From Utricularia gibba (Eukaryota; Streptophyta; Magnoliopsida; Lamiales; Lentibulariaceae), in the NCBI GenBank assembly GCA_002189035.1, contig CM007989.1, forward strand, positions 3,968,001 through 4,032,000: DNA of 64,000 nt, written 5' to 3'. Made by a program: the position numbers and the translations under genes. The notes beneath the pieces are model-generated. The model ran no database searches and was not told where the DNA came from. It saw nothing but the letters and a program-made list of their open reading frames with translations. Below, piece after piece: positions 23,291 to 35,150 of the stretch (position 1 is the stretch's first letter; each line of letters begins with the position of its first letter).

Positions 23291-23368
23291 GCACCATCAA
23301 GTATGGTGCCTTATCTAAGGCGCCATCATTGACGGAGTCTTCCCTAAGGCACCATCAATGATGGCGCC
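23291..23368. repeat. Right subterminal repeat cluster of the MULE
   Basis: Three copies of the same quasi-palindrome as on the left lie at about 23291-23310, 23319-23339 and 23348-23368. The last reads GGCACCATCAATGATGGC, identical in its core to left copies. Confidence 0.75.
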
Positions 23369-23462
23369 ACTCATTGTAGATATCAAAGCGTCACTACTAG
23401 TTGTGTATAACATTATTAATATAATGATTTTAGTGAATAATATTATTTATATTATTTTTTCA

Positions 23463-23471
23463 GATTGTCGT
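23463..23471. repeat. MULE target-site duplication, right copy
   Basis: GATTGTCGT, identical to 17732-17740, directly follows the right inverted end. Confidence 0.85.
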
Positions 23472-26303
23472 ACCCTTGAGCCTGTCAAATCACATTCACG
23501 CCCCTTCCCCACACCACATGATCCATCATTACAGCTTTCCTTTCGACTAATCAACCAAAACAAACTTTGTTGAAAACTTTTGCATCTTCCACACACATCT
23601 TTTGGATGCCTTTTTTCTTTCCTCGAAACAAGTCTGCATCTAAAGTATAGCAGTATTTTGAAATCAACAGAATTCACAATAACACTCATCATAACAACAA
23701 ATGCAAGAATGATGAGTCAATCAGGACAAGACCATTGATGAGGCAGGCACACCCACATACGACCCAAGGCAACAAAAACAAACAAGCGCCTCACTCTGAC
23801 TCCTTGGGGGCTCGCAACAATTACCTGACAAAAACAGCAATGCAATATATTCACTTACTCCATCTCCCATGTCTAAACATTGTAGATGTTTTTCCTATTA
23901 AATTTTTTATTCTATGAAAGAATTAAAATCGCAATTTATCCATGGTCATTAATAAATATTTTATTTTTGTTTTCATTAACTTATTTTAGAAAAATAAAAA
24001 AATTAATAATTTATATTAACCCCGATATGAATGTAAATTTTTTCTTTAGAACTTTGAATTATATGATTTTATAATTTAATTCATTTATCTAATCATCTTT
24101 TTGTTCAATGTTTAACAGGAATTAATTTTTTTAAGTTCAATTTATTTTGATTTATGACATGTGATTATATACATTATTTTATTATATTATTAATTTAATT
24201 TGTATTTAATAATTACAATACCCAAATGGGTGTCTTTCCAAATACCCCTACTCCCATATTACACTTATATCACAGTTTGAGAAAAATAACACATTTAATT
24301 CATTTATTCTTTTTTTATTTTTTTTAAAAAACAATAATATAGATAAATGTATTAGAAATGTGATCATTCTTTTTTTTTTTACCGTGTGAGAAAATTTGGT
24401 TATCCTCAATTAAAAAAATTTTGATTTAATGTAAAAGAGAGCAGGAGTATGACTGCAAATAGGGGTAGGAGGATTTGTAGTTGGTCAAAATCAATTAAAA
24501 TTTATTGTTGCATTTTAAATTATGATTTTAGTTGAGAATTAGATTTGAGTCAACGAATCTCATGAAATGAATCTATTAAATTAAAATGATTAAACTCGAT
24601 TTCACTCATTGCAAAAAAATATTAAATCTAGATTCATGATTAAATTAAAAAATGGTGGAATTATTTTTAAAACACCAGTCAATAGAAGGTTGTACCAATA
24701 ATGGGAATTGAGACTCGCTTCAAATGCTTGTACCTTCCACCCAACACTTGCCCCCTATCAGTGAGGAATCCCCATCGCATTGAAGGAGCCGTACGGTTGA
24801 GGTATCCCATTTCATTGGCTTCTCCGAGTTGTACCCTGAGAAATTCTTTCACAATTCCATGTCTGGTCGCTTTCAGGCGTTTGATTTGGGGGGCAAGAGG
24901 GTCATTAAATTTGCTCCCTTTTCATGGAAATAGGGCAGGGGCATAATTGTCTTGCCACAACTTTAATTATTACATGACTGCAAAACCCCCCTAAAACAAC
25001 CTTTTGTCCCCACAATAAACACTTCGAAGGAAAAACAGTAAATCAACCCCGACCCCACATTCGTGGTCTTCACCAAACGGGTTTCTTTCACAAAAGAAAA
25101 AAAAAGCAAGGAGATGGCGAACCGGACCGGTTTTTAATTCAATTGCATTCTAACCTAATTGTGTGTGATTAATTGACGAGTCGAATCGATTAACCGGTAG
25201 TTGAGATTTTATATTGTATCGATTCGATTCGTTAATCAAGAATGGTTCGATTTTTTTCTTTTACAATACACAATTTAGTTAAAAAATATTAATAATAACA
25301 ATACATATATTGATTTTTGAAACACCCCTTTCACATGTCTAAATTGGATTTCATACCATACTTTATACCATCAATTTGATGTCAGAACAGGGGAATGGCT
25401 ATGGACAAACAAAATGACTTTCATATGCATAACATTCAACTTATTTGTTTGAAATAACTCCTTTTTATAAAAAAGAATACTTTATGTTGTCAAATATGAA
25501 ATGATTTCTATTTTTGAAAAGAATAGAAATTTAGAAATATATTTGTATTTATTAAAATAAAAACTATAAATTTTAATTTTTTTCATTAAAATTGATTAAC
25601 TAAACTTTTTTAACTATAATTGTCATTAAAAATAACTGCACCACCATTTATATTCACTTTTTTTTCATTCTTGATTTTACATTGATTTGTTGTGTCTAGA
25701 AGTTGATCTAATGTCATCCAACTTCCCTCCATCACCAACCCTTTGACTTTGTGCCTCATTCTTGAAGAGATGGGATGAGAGTGAATGCTTTGATCCCAAA
25801 AGCTCACATGTTACAATTTGTGTACCTCTTGGTTCATTTTCCATCCCATTGTATATAGTATGGCTATCGAAATAAGACTTAGAAATGCTTCTAGAAAAAG
25901 TAACTTGCCCACTAGATGAACTGATTCTCAAGTGACAAAAGATAAGGACAAGTATAAAGATAAAGTAAGAGGGAAAGTTTTTTATCTTTTTAAGGAGAAA
26001 AGAAAACTAAAAAGGCAGAGCAACTTTAGGAGTATGGTGGTTAGCTTTACTTGATGCTCACACTTGTATACAAGGGCTCAATAGGGAGTACTTGACTTTT
26101 CGGTGTACATGGAAGGGATGGGGTTTTTACAGAGTGCTCTGTGAAATCTTAAATCTACACTCTTTCATAATATATACTTTCAAAACTTCAGGGTGCATCA
26201 TCCATATCATAGGTGGAATATTTTTTTTATAAAAATTCTAAATTTTTGTCTATTCTAACATTTTTTATGGAACACGATAAAGAAGAATATCAATAATTGA
26301 TTT
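23472..26303. other. AT-rich spacer with isolated open frames
   Basis: Mostly AT-rich DNA without recognisable genes. A less AT-rich patch at 24690-24950 has an 81-codon plus frame (24701-24946) of no known family. A minus-strand frame of 84 codons at 25677-25931 has Ser-rich, codon-like sequence but also no recognised family; it could be a small gene or a remnant. No RNA gene is seen. Confidence 0.4.
25677..25931 (-). CDS. Hypothetical 84-residue protein
   Basis: A minus-strand ATG-to-TAA frame of 84 codons begins MRISSSSGQVTFSR and is rich in Ser, Lys and Arg. It has no signal peptide, membrane segment or motif I recognise. The surrounding DNA is AT-rich while this frame is somewhat less so. 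It may be one exon of a larger gene, a relic, or chance. Confidence 0.2.
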   Translation of the reverse strand: MRISSSSGQVTFSRSISKSYFDSHTIYNGMENEPRGTQIVTCELLGSKHSLSSHLFKNEAQSQRVGDGGKLDDIRSTSRHNKSM

Positions 26304-26715
26304 TGTTATAAGTTGGAAGAGAACTCTTGAAATACCTAGAATTTGAATTTTGACAAAGAGGCTTAAAATTGTTTGATAAATTTTGAGGAGCATTACTTGA
26401 ATTTTTTTTGTAGTTCACTCAATTGTTTATAATTATAATAGGTTTTATTTACACAATATGATAGATTTTCAATCGTTGTATCTTGTATTGATTTCCTGTA
26501 AAATCTTCAATGATTATAATTTGAAAGTTGTATAGATACGCATTGCTCTGCATCTTGAAGAATATGGTTTGATTTCTAGTACAAAACTCAATATTCTTTC
26601 AGCGATTGTCTTATGTATTTTAAATTATAACACTTCCATGATGTAGATTCAACTTCTCTTGCAATTTTTACTATATTGTTTGTCTAGTCTTCAAATTTTT
26701 CATTATTATAAAGCA
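26304..26715 (-). repeat. 3' LTR of outer Copia element
   Basis: Begins TGTTATAAGTTGGAAGAGAA on plus and shares diverged but colinear sequence with 37526-37911. The right boundary is set by the purine-rich tract that follows. Many substitutions between the copies indicate an old insertion. Confidence 0.7.
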
Positions 26716-27293
26716 TTCCCTCTTAAGGGAGTAATTGATAATTAGGCATACACTCACTCACTAAGATTGATCTTTTGTCCAAGAAGTTTCATAATTTTGC
26801 AGAAGTTTATTGGAAAGATATGAGGTTAGGATGTATGCAGCTTGGTCTTCAATAAGTATGTACTTCATATCTACACATTCTTTTTTTTTTTTTTTTTACA
26901 TATTCTTGAAGAATATGGTATTTCACCATGATATGTCTTCCCAAACATCATTTAGTTTTGGGCAATACTGATGGTTAATTTATTATTGATTTTTAGCTTC
27001 ACTAATTTCTTGACAAAAATCTCTAGATCATCCCATAATTTGATTAATCATTGTACATAATTTATTGTAACAACTCCAATTCTGTATTCTGCATTCATGG
27101 AAGATTGAGTCACAACTTCATATTTTTTATGTTCTAGACATCTAATGTTTGATTTGCAATCTCCTTTTTCTCCTATAAAGTTGGAGTCAACAAGTCCTTG
27201 AAGGTTTTCATTAGTTCGTGATTTATAATATAATCCTAATTTTATATTAGTTTTGAGATATTGTAAAATAATTCTAATTATTTCTAGGTTTCA

Positions 27294-27713
27294 TCCAGAA
27301 AATTGGGAAATATCTTGGGCTAAATTTCACCTCAAATAAGAGTAGCAATTCACTATATGAAACAAAAATTACAAGAGCTCACAAGCTCTACTACAGCAAC
27401 AACAAATATACGCACCCATGCACTTAAGAATAATCACTTACCCTCAAGTGCACCGACAATCATGCTTCTCAATTCACTCCAAATGAAGCCTGCAATTTCC
27501 CTCTCGTTCCTCCCAAACAGTATCTGTATGCCCCTCTTCATGGAGCACCATAACATTGCTTTATTCTTGCCATCATTTCATGATCACAACATATATCAAT
27601 TGTGGCTTTATAACCATCCTACAACCCAGCAATTAAACATCATCTTTGTTGAGCCCAACACCACTTCTAGCATGTTGAAGTAACATATCCACATTTTGTG
27701 CATTCCTTGTACA
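27294..27713 (-). repeat. 3' LTR of nested Copia element
   Basis: Starts near CCAGAAAATTGGGAAATAT on plus and matches 31447-31821 along its length with many substitutions and small indels. An open frame of 108 codons on plus inside it (27357-27683) is accidental. Confidence 0.65.
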
Positions 27714-30700
27714 ATCACCCTCTCAGGTTGGAAGAAAGACTATTGATAAGGTTTAAACACTAATCTTGTTTCTTTTACAAGCTTCATGTACCTAGAAAAA
27801 ACAAAGACATTTTTTTATGATGTCTGCTAAATTATCCTTAGTACCCATGTTTTCAAGATCTAATTTTTCTTAAACAATCAAATCTCTTATCCAATGATCT
27901 ATTGTTTCAATATACTTAGTCTTGGAGTGGTAAATAGGATACTTGCACAGAGAAATGACACCTTAATTATTACACATCACTTTTATTGGAAACCCACCAA
28001 GCTTCAAGTCTCCTAAAAATTTCTGCAACCACGAGGCTTCTTTTTCAGCTTTAGTTAGTGCCATATATGACGCTTCGATGGAGGAAAGAGCAACACACTT
28101 CTGAAGCTATACCATCCAAACCATCTAGCTTCTTCTAGCATTGTAATAAGTTTGGTTTTAGATCTTTGTATGTCAATATCACTTGCTGAATCGGAATCCA
28201 CATAAACACATGGCATACAAGCTTGTGTCCCATAACACAAACAAAAATCTGCAGTTTATTTCAGATATCATAATAGCCATTTTGATGCTTCCTAATGCTG
28301 TTGTCCAGGATTAAACATAAATCGACTTATACAACTACATAAGCAATATTAGGCCATGTGTTGATCATGATATACATGACACACCCAACAAGCAATGCAA
28401 AAGGAATCACGACCATTTCCCATCTTTTAGAATTTAGTTTTGGACAAGCTATTGCAGATAGCTTAATTGAGGGATTCATCGGCACCATGACAAGTTTACA
28501 CTCCAGCATTCCGAATTTCTAAAATACTTGATTTATATACCTGGTTTGATTTACATATAACAGGAGAGCCCGATTTCAAACAATATCAATGTCGAGAATT
28601 TGCTAAGCATCACCTAAATCTTTCATCTCAACCTCCGAACATAACTGCTATTTAAATGTAGCAATGAATTCTATTTTGCTGCTAGTTAATAACATGTCAT
28701 CAACATACAACATGAAGATATTAAAATCATCCTCATATCTTCTAGAATAAACAATGGGGTCTGACTCTGATCTTATATACTCAATCTGCAACATAAACAC
28801 ATCAAACCTCTAGTTCCATTCTCTAGGAGCTTCTTTCAAGCTATACAAACAATTTTTTAATCTACAAACAAATGTTCTTTGCTCTTTTGAAAAAACCCAG
28901 ATATTTATTGCATGAAAAGTTCCTCCCCTGGCCCACCATGTAGGAAGAAAGCCTGAACATCCATTTGTTACAACTTCAAGTTTAGAGATGCCACAAAGGT
29001 TAAAATGATTCTGATTGTAACTATTTTCATCACCAGAGAAAAAAATCTCCTGATAATCTACATCTTATTTTTGATTAAACCCCTTCACAACAATCTAAAC
29101 CTTATATATGATCTTCCATCAGAGTTTATCTTCAACTTGAAAATCCATTTGTTGTCTAAAGACTTCCTACTCTCAGTTAATGAAGCTAGTTTATACGTGT
29201 TGTTTTGCCAGATTTAATTCATTTCTTCCTTCATTGTCATAAGCCATTCTTCCTAGTTGTACGACTTTAGCACTTCACCTAGAGTTTCAAGCTCTCCATC
29301 CTTACCTCTCGTTTTATGAAGTTTGTCATTGGGTTGCCATACACCAAACACCTACTGTTCACAGTTGTCAGTAAAAAACATGTATTACACAAACATGTTT
29401 TTATAAAACATGTATTTTTCAAACACTTTAATAACATTGGGTATTTTGCTAATAAAATTTTGTAAAATATGTATTTTGTTTATTTTCTCAATATACATCT
29501 TATCTTGTCAAAGAATGTTTAATTGAATCTTTCAGAAATAAGATTATACTGTAATGTACTAGGCTTTGTGACTACCTTGTTGATTCCCAAGTGTTGACAA
29601 TAAGATTTGAACTCATCATTGGTATATTCATCATCATTTTCCATCCACATATATTTAAGTTTCATACCTATTTATCTTTCAACCATATTCTAGAAGTGTG
29701 TGAAACAATCAAATATGCTAACTTCCTTTTTACCAAGAAAACCCATGATTTGCATGTTGCATCATCTATGAAGGTTAAATAATATCGCATCCTAGCAACC
29801 ATGGGGATGTTCACGGGACTTCCAATATTAAAGAACATCATAGTTAGCTTCTCCTTGCTTCTTTGCATATGTGACTGAAATGACAACTTATATTATTTAC
29901 CATAAACATAAAGTTCACACACATTTGATGATCCATGAGTATCTATTAAGTCAGCTCTTTATAACTTCATTATTGCAGCCTCTCACAGATGACCTAATCT
30001 CTTGTGCCATAACGTGTATGACTCATCCTGACTAGTTATTGAATGAATCTTTGATAGCTCCTATCGTAATTCAGTTTTATAAAGCCGCCCTACCATTGTT
30101 CTTTAACAACAAGCATATATCTTCTAATTAACTTCTAGACATTAGGACTCATACTATATTGATATCTATCCACATTTAGCTCTCCAACAAAAGAAGATTT
30201 ACTCGCAAAGTTGTACATGATGCACCCTCTTCAATATTCGCTGAGTTCCCATGTACGTGGTGATTAGTAAGTCATCAATTACAACAATTTCCAATATAGA
30301 TTCGTTGCCCATTCTCACATTGCTTGAGAGACATACCTGATAATTTTGCATTCTTACTTTATGTAGTGTTGCATGAAAGGAAGCAACATAATCAATGCAC
30401 CAAGAATTGCACAGACCCGTATGTCCAACCTACGCTACTACGATCATAAATAAATCATTGTCTATATCATTCAGAAAAGCATAGGTATGAATTTCTACTT
30501 GATCATTGACTCTCCATTGTTTGTTTTTCTCTTATTGCTCCTGTTGAGAACCATAACAGTCCTTGCGCAAATGATCATTTTTCCACAATAAAAACACGAT
30601 CACGATTCATGCTTCTTCTCGTGCTTTCCAGGCTTACTTTGAGATTTATCGTGCTATTAGCACTTAGCTCTCCCTTCACTATTACCTCTTTCATTTTAAT

Positions 30701-31446
30701 CCGCCTCTATGAGATCCCTCAATAAATGCCAATGTAGATTTAGACTCACCATATTTCTCAGCTCTTGTATTTCATCTCCTGAGCTCTTCCAACAATAGGG
30801 ATGTTGCTACAATATCGAATTTCAGACCATCATGAGTAGACTTGATCAAGGTAATAACTAGAGTCTCTCATGAGTTCGATTAGGTATCCATTAGTTGTAT
30901 GGCTTGAATTTATTCATCAAAACTCTTTTTTATCGATACTATTTGATCTACAATGTCCTTGAACCTACTCAAATGCTCTGACATGAAGTCACGGTCTTTG
31001 TATTACAGTCTCAAGATACTCTGATACAAAGTAAGCTTATTCAAGGCGTTATCCGGTCTGAACATGTCTTCTAACGCTTTCCAGAGATGTTGTGCTTCAT
31101 CGTATTCACTGATCATGTGCAAAAAGTTATTGTCAATATATAAATTCATAATAGGTACTGTCTTTAAGTCTGCCTCCTCAACATTCACAGGTTTTTTGGA
31201 GTCATTGATCACATGCTCCCATAAATCTTTGCACACTAAAATGGATTTAATATTGGAATGCCGCAAAAAATAATTCATGGTATTCAGCTTAGGAACGCCA
31301 TGAACTTCTTTGATAGCTCTAATATCAATTGTAGGAAAAATAAGTGTGTCACAAGCTCCAAACACTAGCGATGAATTTCAGCTGGTTTTATGACATTGAA
31401 TCAATGTAGTGTTGATATGAAAGACACTCATTTTTACATGGTAAAA

Positions 31447-31821
31447 TCCAGAAAATTGGGAAACATATTGAGCTTGGTTTTACCTCAAGCAAGAGCAGCA
31501 ATTTACTATGTGGAATCAGAATTACAGGAGCTTAAAACTCAATTACAATAATAATAATTATACGCATCCATGCACTCAAGAGTAATCACTTCAAAAGAAA
31601 CCTATCATTTCCCTCTTGGTCTTCCAAGACAGAATCCGCATGCCCCTCTTCATAGAGCACCCAATTGCTCCATCCTTACCATCATCCCATGATCGCAACT
31701 GATACCAATAGTGGCTATGTAACCGTCCCACATCCCAACAATTGACACCATATTAGCTGGGCCCAACATCACTTCCAGCCTATTGAAAAAACCTGTCCAC
31801 ATCCAGTGCATTTCTTCTACA
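31447..31821 (-). repeat. 5' LTR of nested Copia element
   Basis: Diverged direct copy of 27294-27713. It contains TGGTATCAG on minus near 31695, but this lies inside the repeat and so is not taken as the primer-binding site. Confidence 0.65.
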
Positions 31822-34019
31822 GTTTTCGCATGAACTTGGATGGATAAGAGATGACAAAGGTGATATCGGAGGTAGTAGCAATCAAATATTGAAGACATTC
31901 AATAATCATATGATATTCTTTAAATTTAATTTCTTTATTTTCTTGTTTGCTCAAATTTATTTATTTTTTTCTAATGGAAAGGGAATGGGATCTCTTTTAT
32001 AATTTTCCATATAATATTTTTTTAGAAGATTCTCAAAATATTTTTTTGATTTAAAAATATATATTGATCTTGTTGCAATACTTCCATTTTTAGAAAATAC
32101 CTCATTGATACAAGAACAACTAGTTCAATTTTTGATGAGTGGTTGTTTATGTTCTTCAATTTATTTGGAAGTATGATTGGTTATATGTATATCATCTACA
32201 TATAATGATATAATGTCTTTGCCTTCGAAAATCTTCAAGGCATAGAGGATAGTGTCATTTTTACTATGTATTTATCCTTTTTCAATAAAATATGAGTTGA
32301 TGGGGTTGTACAATTATTTTGTTGACTATTTTAGTCCACAAGGCACTTTTTCTAGCAAAAGAACTTGATTATCTACATTTGGATTTTCGAATCCAACAGG
32401 AGGAGACAAAATTTTTTTCATTAAATCACCATTGATAAAAGCACACTTGATATCTAGGTGATAAATTTTTCAAACAATTATTTATAGCCAATGCTATGAT
32501 TAATTTAATAGTATCTAGACTATTGATTAGAGCAAATGTGTATAACCTATATAGTAGTTTTTTGTATATATCTTTTTACAACCAATTTGCATTTAAGTTT
32601 GTTTAATGATTCATCTGGATTAACTTTCACTTCAAAATTGATTTCAATACTAGAAGCTTAACATTCTTTGGTTTATCTACTATTTTTCATACTTTATGCT
32701 CTTGTATTGATTGTAATTCTTATTTCATAGATTTTTTTTTTCATTCTAGTGATTTCAAGCCTTGTTTATATCTTGAAGTTTTATATATGAAGTTACATCT
32801 TTACCGAATATGTAACTCAGAATCTTATTTTCTAATTGGAGGAAAGACCTCATTATTACTTTATCTTAACTAGAGAAAATGAGATGTGTATTTTTTTTTA
32901 AGTTTGAGTTATCTAATTTATTTTCTTCCTGCAATTGATCCCCCGTTAGACTTTAGAGATTCTATTGCAATTCATATTGTTCTAATTTTTCTACCTCATG
33001 TGTTGTTTCATTGTTTAAAATCATAGGAACATCTCCATCACTTTCTTCTAAATTGAATGAGTCAACATCTTCTATTGAGTCATCATTATCAACATTGGCT
33101 TCAGATAAGAATGATTCAAAATATTTAGTTAGAACCTTGTTTGCTACATGTTGCGTTGCATTAGAATTCTCAAATGAAATGTTAAGTTCTAATAATGCAT
33201 TTGGATCCAATAAATTATCAAGTATGCTATCTCTATTTGTATAATTGGAAGTATTGAGCCAATTTTCTGGAGTTGATGGATTCGAAACATTATGTGATGG
33301 GTGAACAAGTTATATTATCTTCTTGTCTTTTGAGAAATAGTATCTATAGACAGATTCTTAGAATTGATTGATTCTAAATGATTTTCAGTTTCTAAAAAAA
33401 ATACTCCAACATAGGAGAGAGATATGTGTTATGGCTTATAGTTTCTCATGATCTTTCTGCATATCTCTTTGCTCTTATCAAATACCACATCTTGAATACT
33501 CTCTATCATTTTTATGTTAAGATTGAAAATTCAATATCCATTGCTAGTTTCATTATATATTAAGAATACTCTCGAATAAGCTTTTTTGTATTTTTTTGAT
33601 CTTTTTCTTTTGAAATATAAATTTAACATAGTGATTCAAAAATTTTGAAATGCTCTAATCATAGTATGATACCATACCAAAGTTAATATAATGATTTTAA
33701 TTCTTTGGTTCCTTTTGTGGTCAAGCGATTCAATATGTATATTGTTGTCTTTTTAGCTTATGTACAAAAAATAAGTGATAGATTCTTATCATGCAATACA
33801 TATCTAGCTATGTTCATACTTGTGCCATTTTTCCTCTCATATAAACCATTTTATTTAGTGGTATGTAAAGTAGTGTACTAACGAATAATTTTTTTTTATT
33901 CATATAATGACTTTATTTTATTGATGCATTACTCCCCTTCGTTGTCAGATATAACAGTATATATATTACTATTGTTGTATTTTTATACATAAACTTTGAA
34001 TATTTTGAATTTCTTCACG

Positions 34020-35150
34020 TGATAAATGAAAAATTTACATGACGTAAATATAAATCTTCCTATTAAATAAATTTATATCTTAGTACACATTAAAACATAA
34101 TACAATTATGAGCATAGTGATTAGGATCGAACACGAAGAGCTAGTGCTTGCTATGTGAAAGTTGATACATGAAACTAGTGCCGCATTGGTAAAATTGGTC
34201 TTAGCTAAAACTAAGGCAGAACTACGATGAAATGCAGTAAAGAAAAGTAACAAGTTTTGGGATTTGATAGTTTCTGGAGAGTAATGAGAGATGCTTTGGG
34301 ACTCCTAGGGAATGTATGTCTAACACTAAACGAGCTCACATAAATCATAAATCATAAATCATACAACTAACTCACAAGATCTAGGTCTACCCGAATTCTC
34401 GTTTTTCCCCCTAATCTTTGATATACCTCTAATTAGGGTTGTTAAGTTGGGTTTCACTACTTCCCCCTCCTAAATCTATCTTGGTTTGTTAAGGAAGTGG
34501 CATGGCGTGACTTATGGTTTATTAGGTCTAAAGATATATTAGCATATGTCTCCCCTTTTCACCCCAAAGCATCCCCTAATTGCTTAACCACTCATGCTTA
34601 AGGTAAATGAAAGTGGAAAAGAAAACATCACCCACAGTGTGCTCATTTCACAATCAAATACCAGAAAGCAAACAAGCAAGTAATGTGAAATGTCAACAGA
34701 AATTAGAAACGTCGCTAGCTAATCTTAGCTAAGAGTAATATTTTTCGAAAACAGAAAATAGTCTTGAAACATCAACTTCGTTCCTGTTTGTCTTCCTCCT
34801 CCTTCCTCCCAAAAAAAACCTTCTCCAGATAGCTGTTCGTGAGTCTCCAATGGGGAGATCTATCTTCTCTATCATCTTTCTTCCCTTTTTGTCCAAAATC
34901 TCACTTTTTCACCTCCTTGGACTTTGTGTGTACTCTTTTTCATACTTCTGCCACCTTCTCTGCCACTATACAGTTCATATTCGACTCTTTGGGATTTGTG
35001 TTGCGACCTGTGCTACATTGCTTGAAGGAAACTGTTAGAAGGCAAATTTAGTCCCAACTAAGACTAAATTGACACTACTACGGTACTTATGTGCAAAAAT
35101 ATAGAATTAGGCAATAAAGCTTAATTTTTGTAACACAAAATGAGTAAATT
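34020..35150. other. Unidentified ~1.1 kb insertion splitting the Copia integrase
   Basis: Integrase sequence of the outer Copia stops near 35150 and resumes near 34010 on minus. The DNA between has a different character: a pyrimidine-rich block at 34780-34960, plus frames of 62-70 codons, and no Copia similarity. It may be a solo LTR or a non-autonomous element. Ends and target duplication were not resolved. Confidence 0.4.

Larger units (their letters stand above)
17741..23462. mobile_element. Mutator-like element (MULE) with PMD gene and transposase
   Basis: A 5.72 kb unit bounded by inverted ends (17741-17818 and 23385-23462). My ungapped hand alignment gives about 61 identical positions of 78. 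A perfect 9-bp direct duplication flanks it. Inside each end is a cluster of quasi-palindromic repeats. The interior carries a plus-strand plant-mobile-domain gene and a minus-strand MURA-type transposase, arranged tail to tail with their 3' ends near 20.5 kb. MULEs commonly carry extra genes, and PMD proteins are known from transposons and from the host MAIN/MAIL genes. Both genes here carry several nonsense codons, so the copy is probably not autonomous now. The intact ends mean it could still be mobilised by an active relative. Confidence 0.85.
27294..31821 (-). mobile_element. Decayed Copia LTR retrotransposon nested in the outer one
   Basis: Flanked by diverged direct repeats (about 27294-27713 and 31447-31821); a purine-rich tract lies just inside the left copy. 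Minus-strand remnants in order: gag with a UBN2-type region (31003-31365, ends LNKLTLYQSILRL), zinc knuckle near 30560-30600 in shifted frame, protease region near 30400 with WCIDYVASFHA in place of the usual D(S/T)G motif, integrase around 29700-29850, reverse transcriptase with YVDD at 28696-28707, and RNase H near 28060-28240. Many stops make it inactive. It interrupts the outer element between an RT-end segment (SYPSKFM) and an RNase H start segment (RIILQYLKT). Confidence 0.8.

Noticed and set aside
27357-27683. 108-codon plus-strand open frame
   Set aside because: Entirely inside a Copia LTR; the matching LTR at 31.5 kb does not keep the frame.
31685-31705. TGGTATCAG on minus as Copia primer-binding site
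   Set aside because: The corresponding position falls inside both copies of the long direct repeat, so it lies within the LTR, not next to it.
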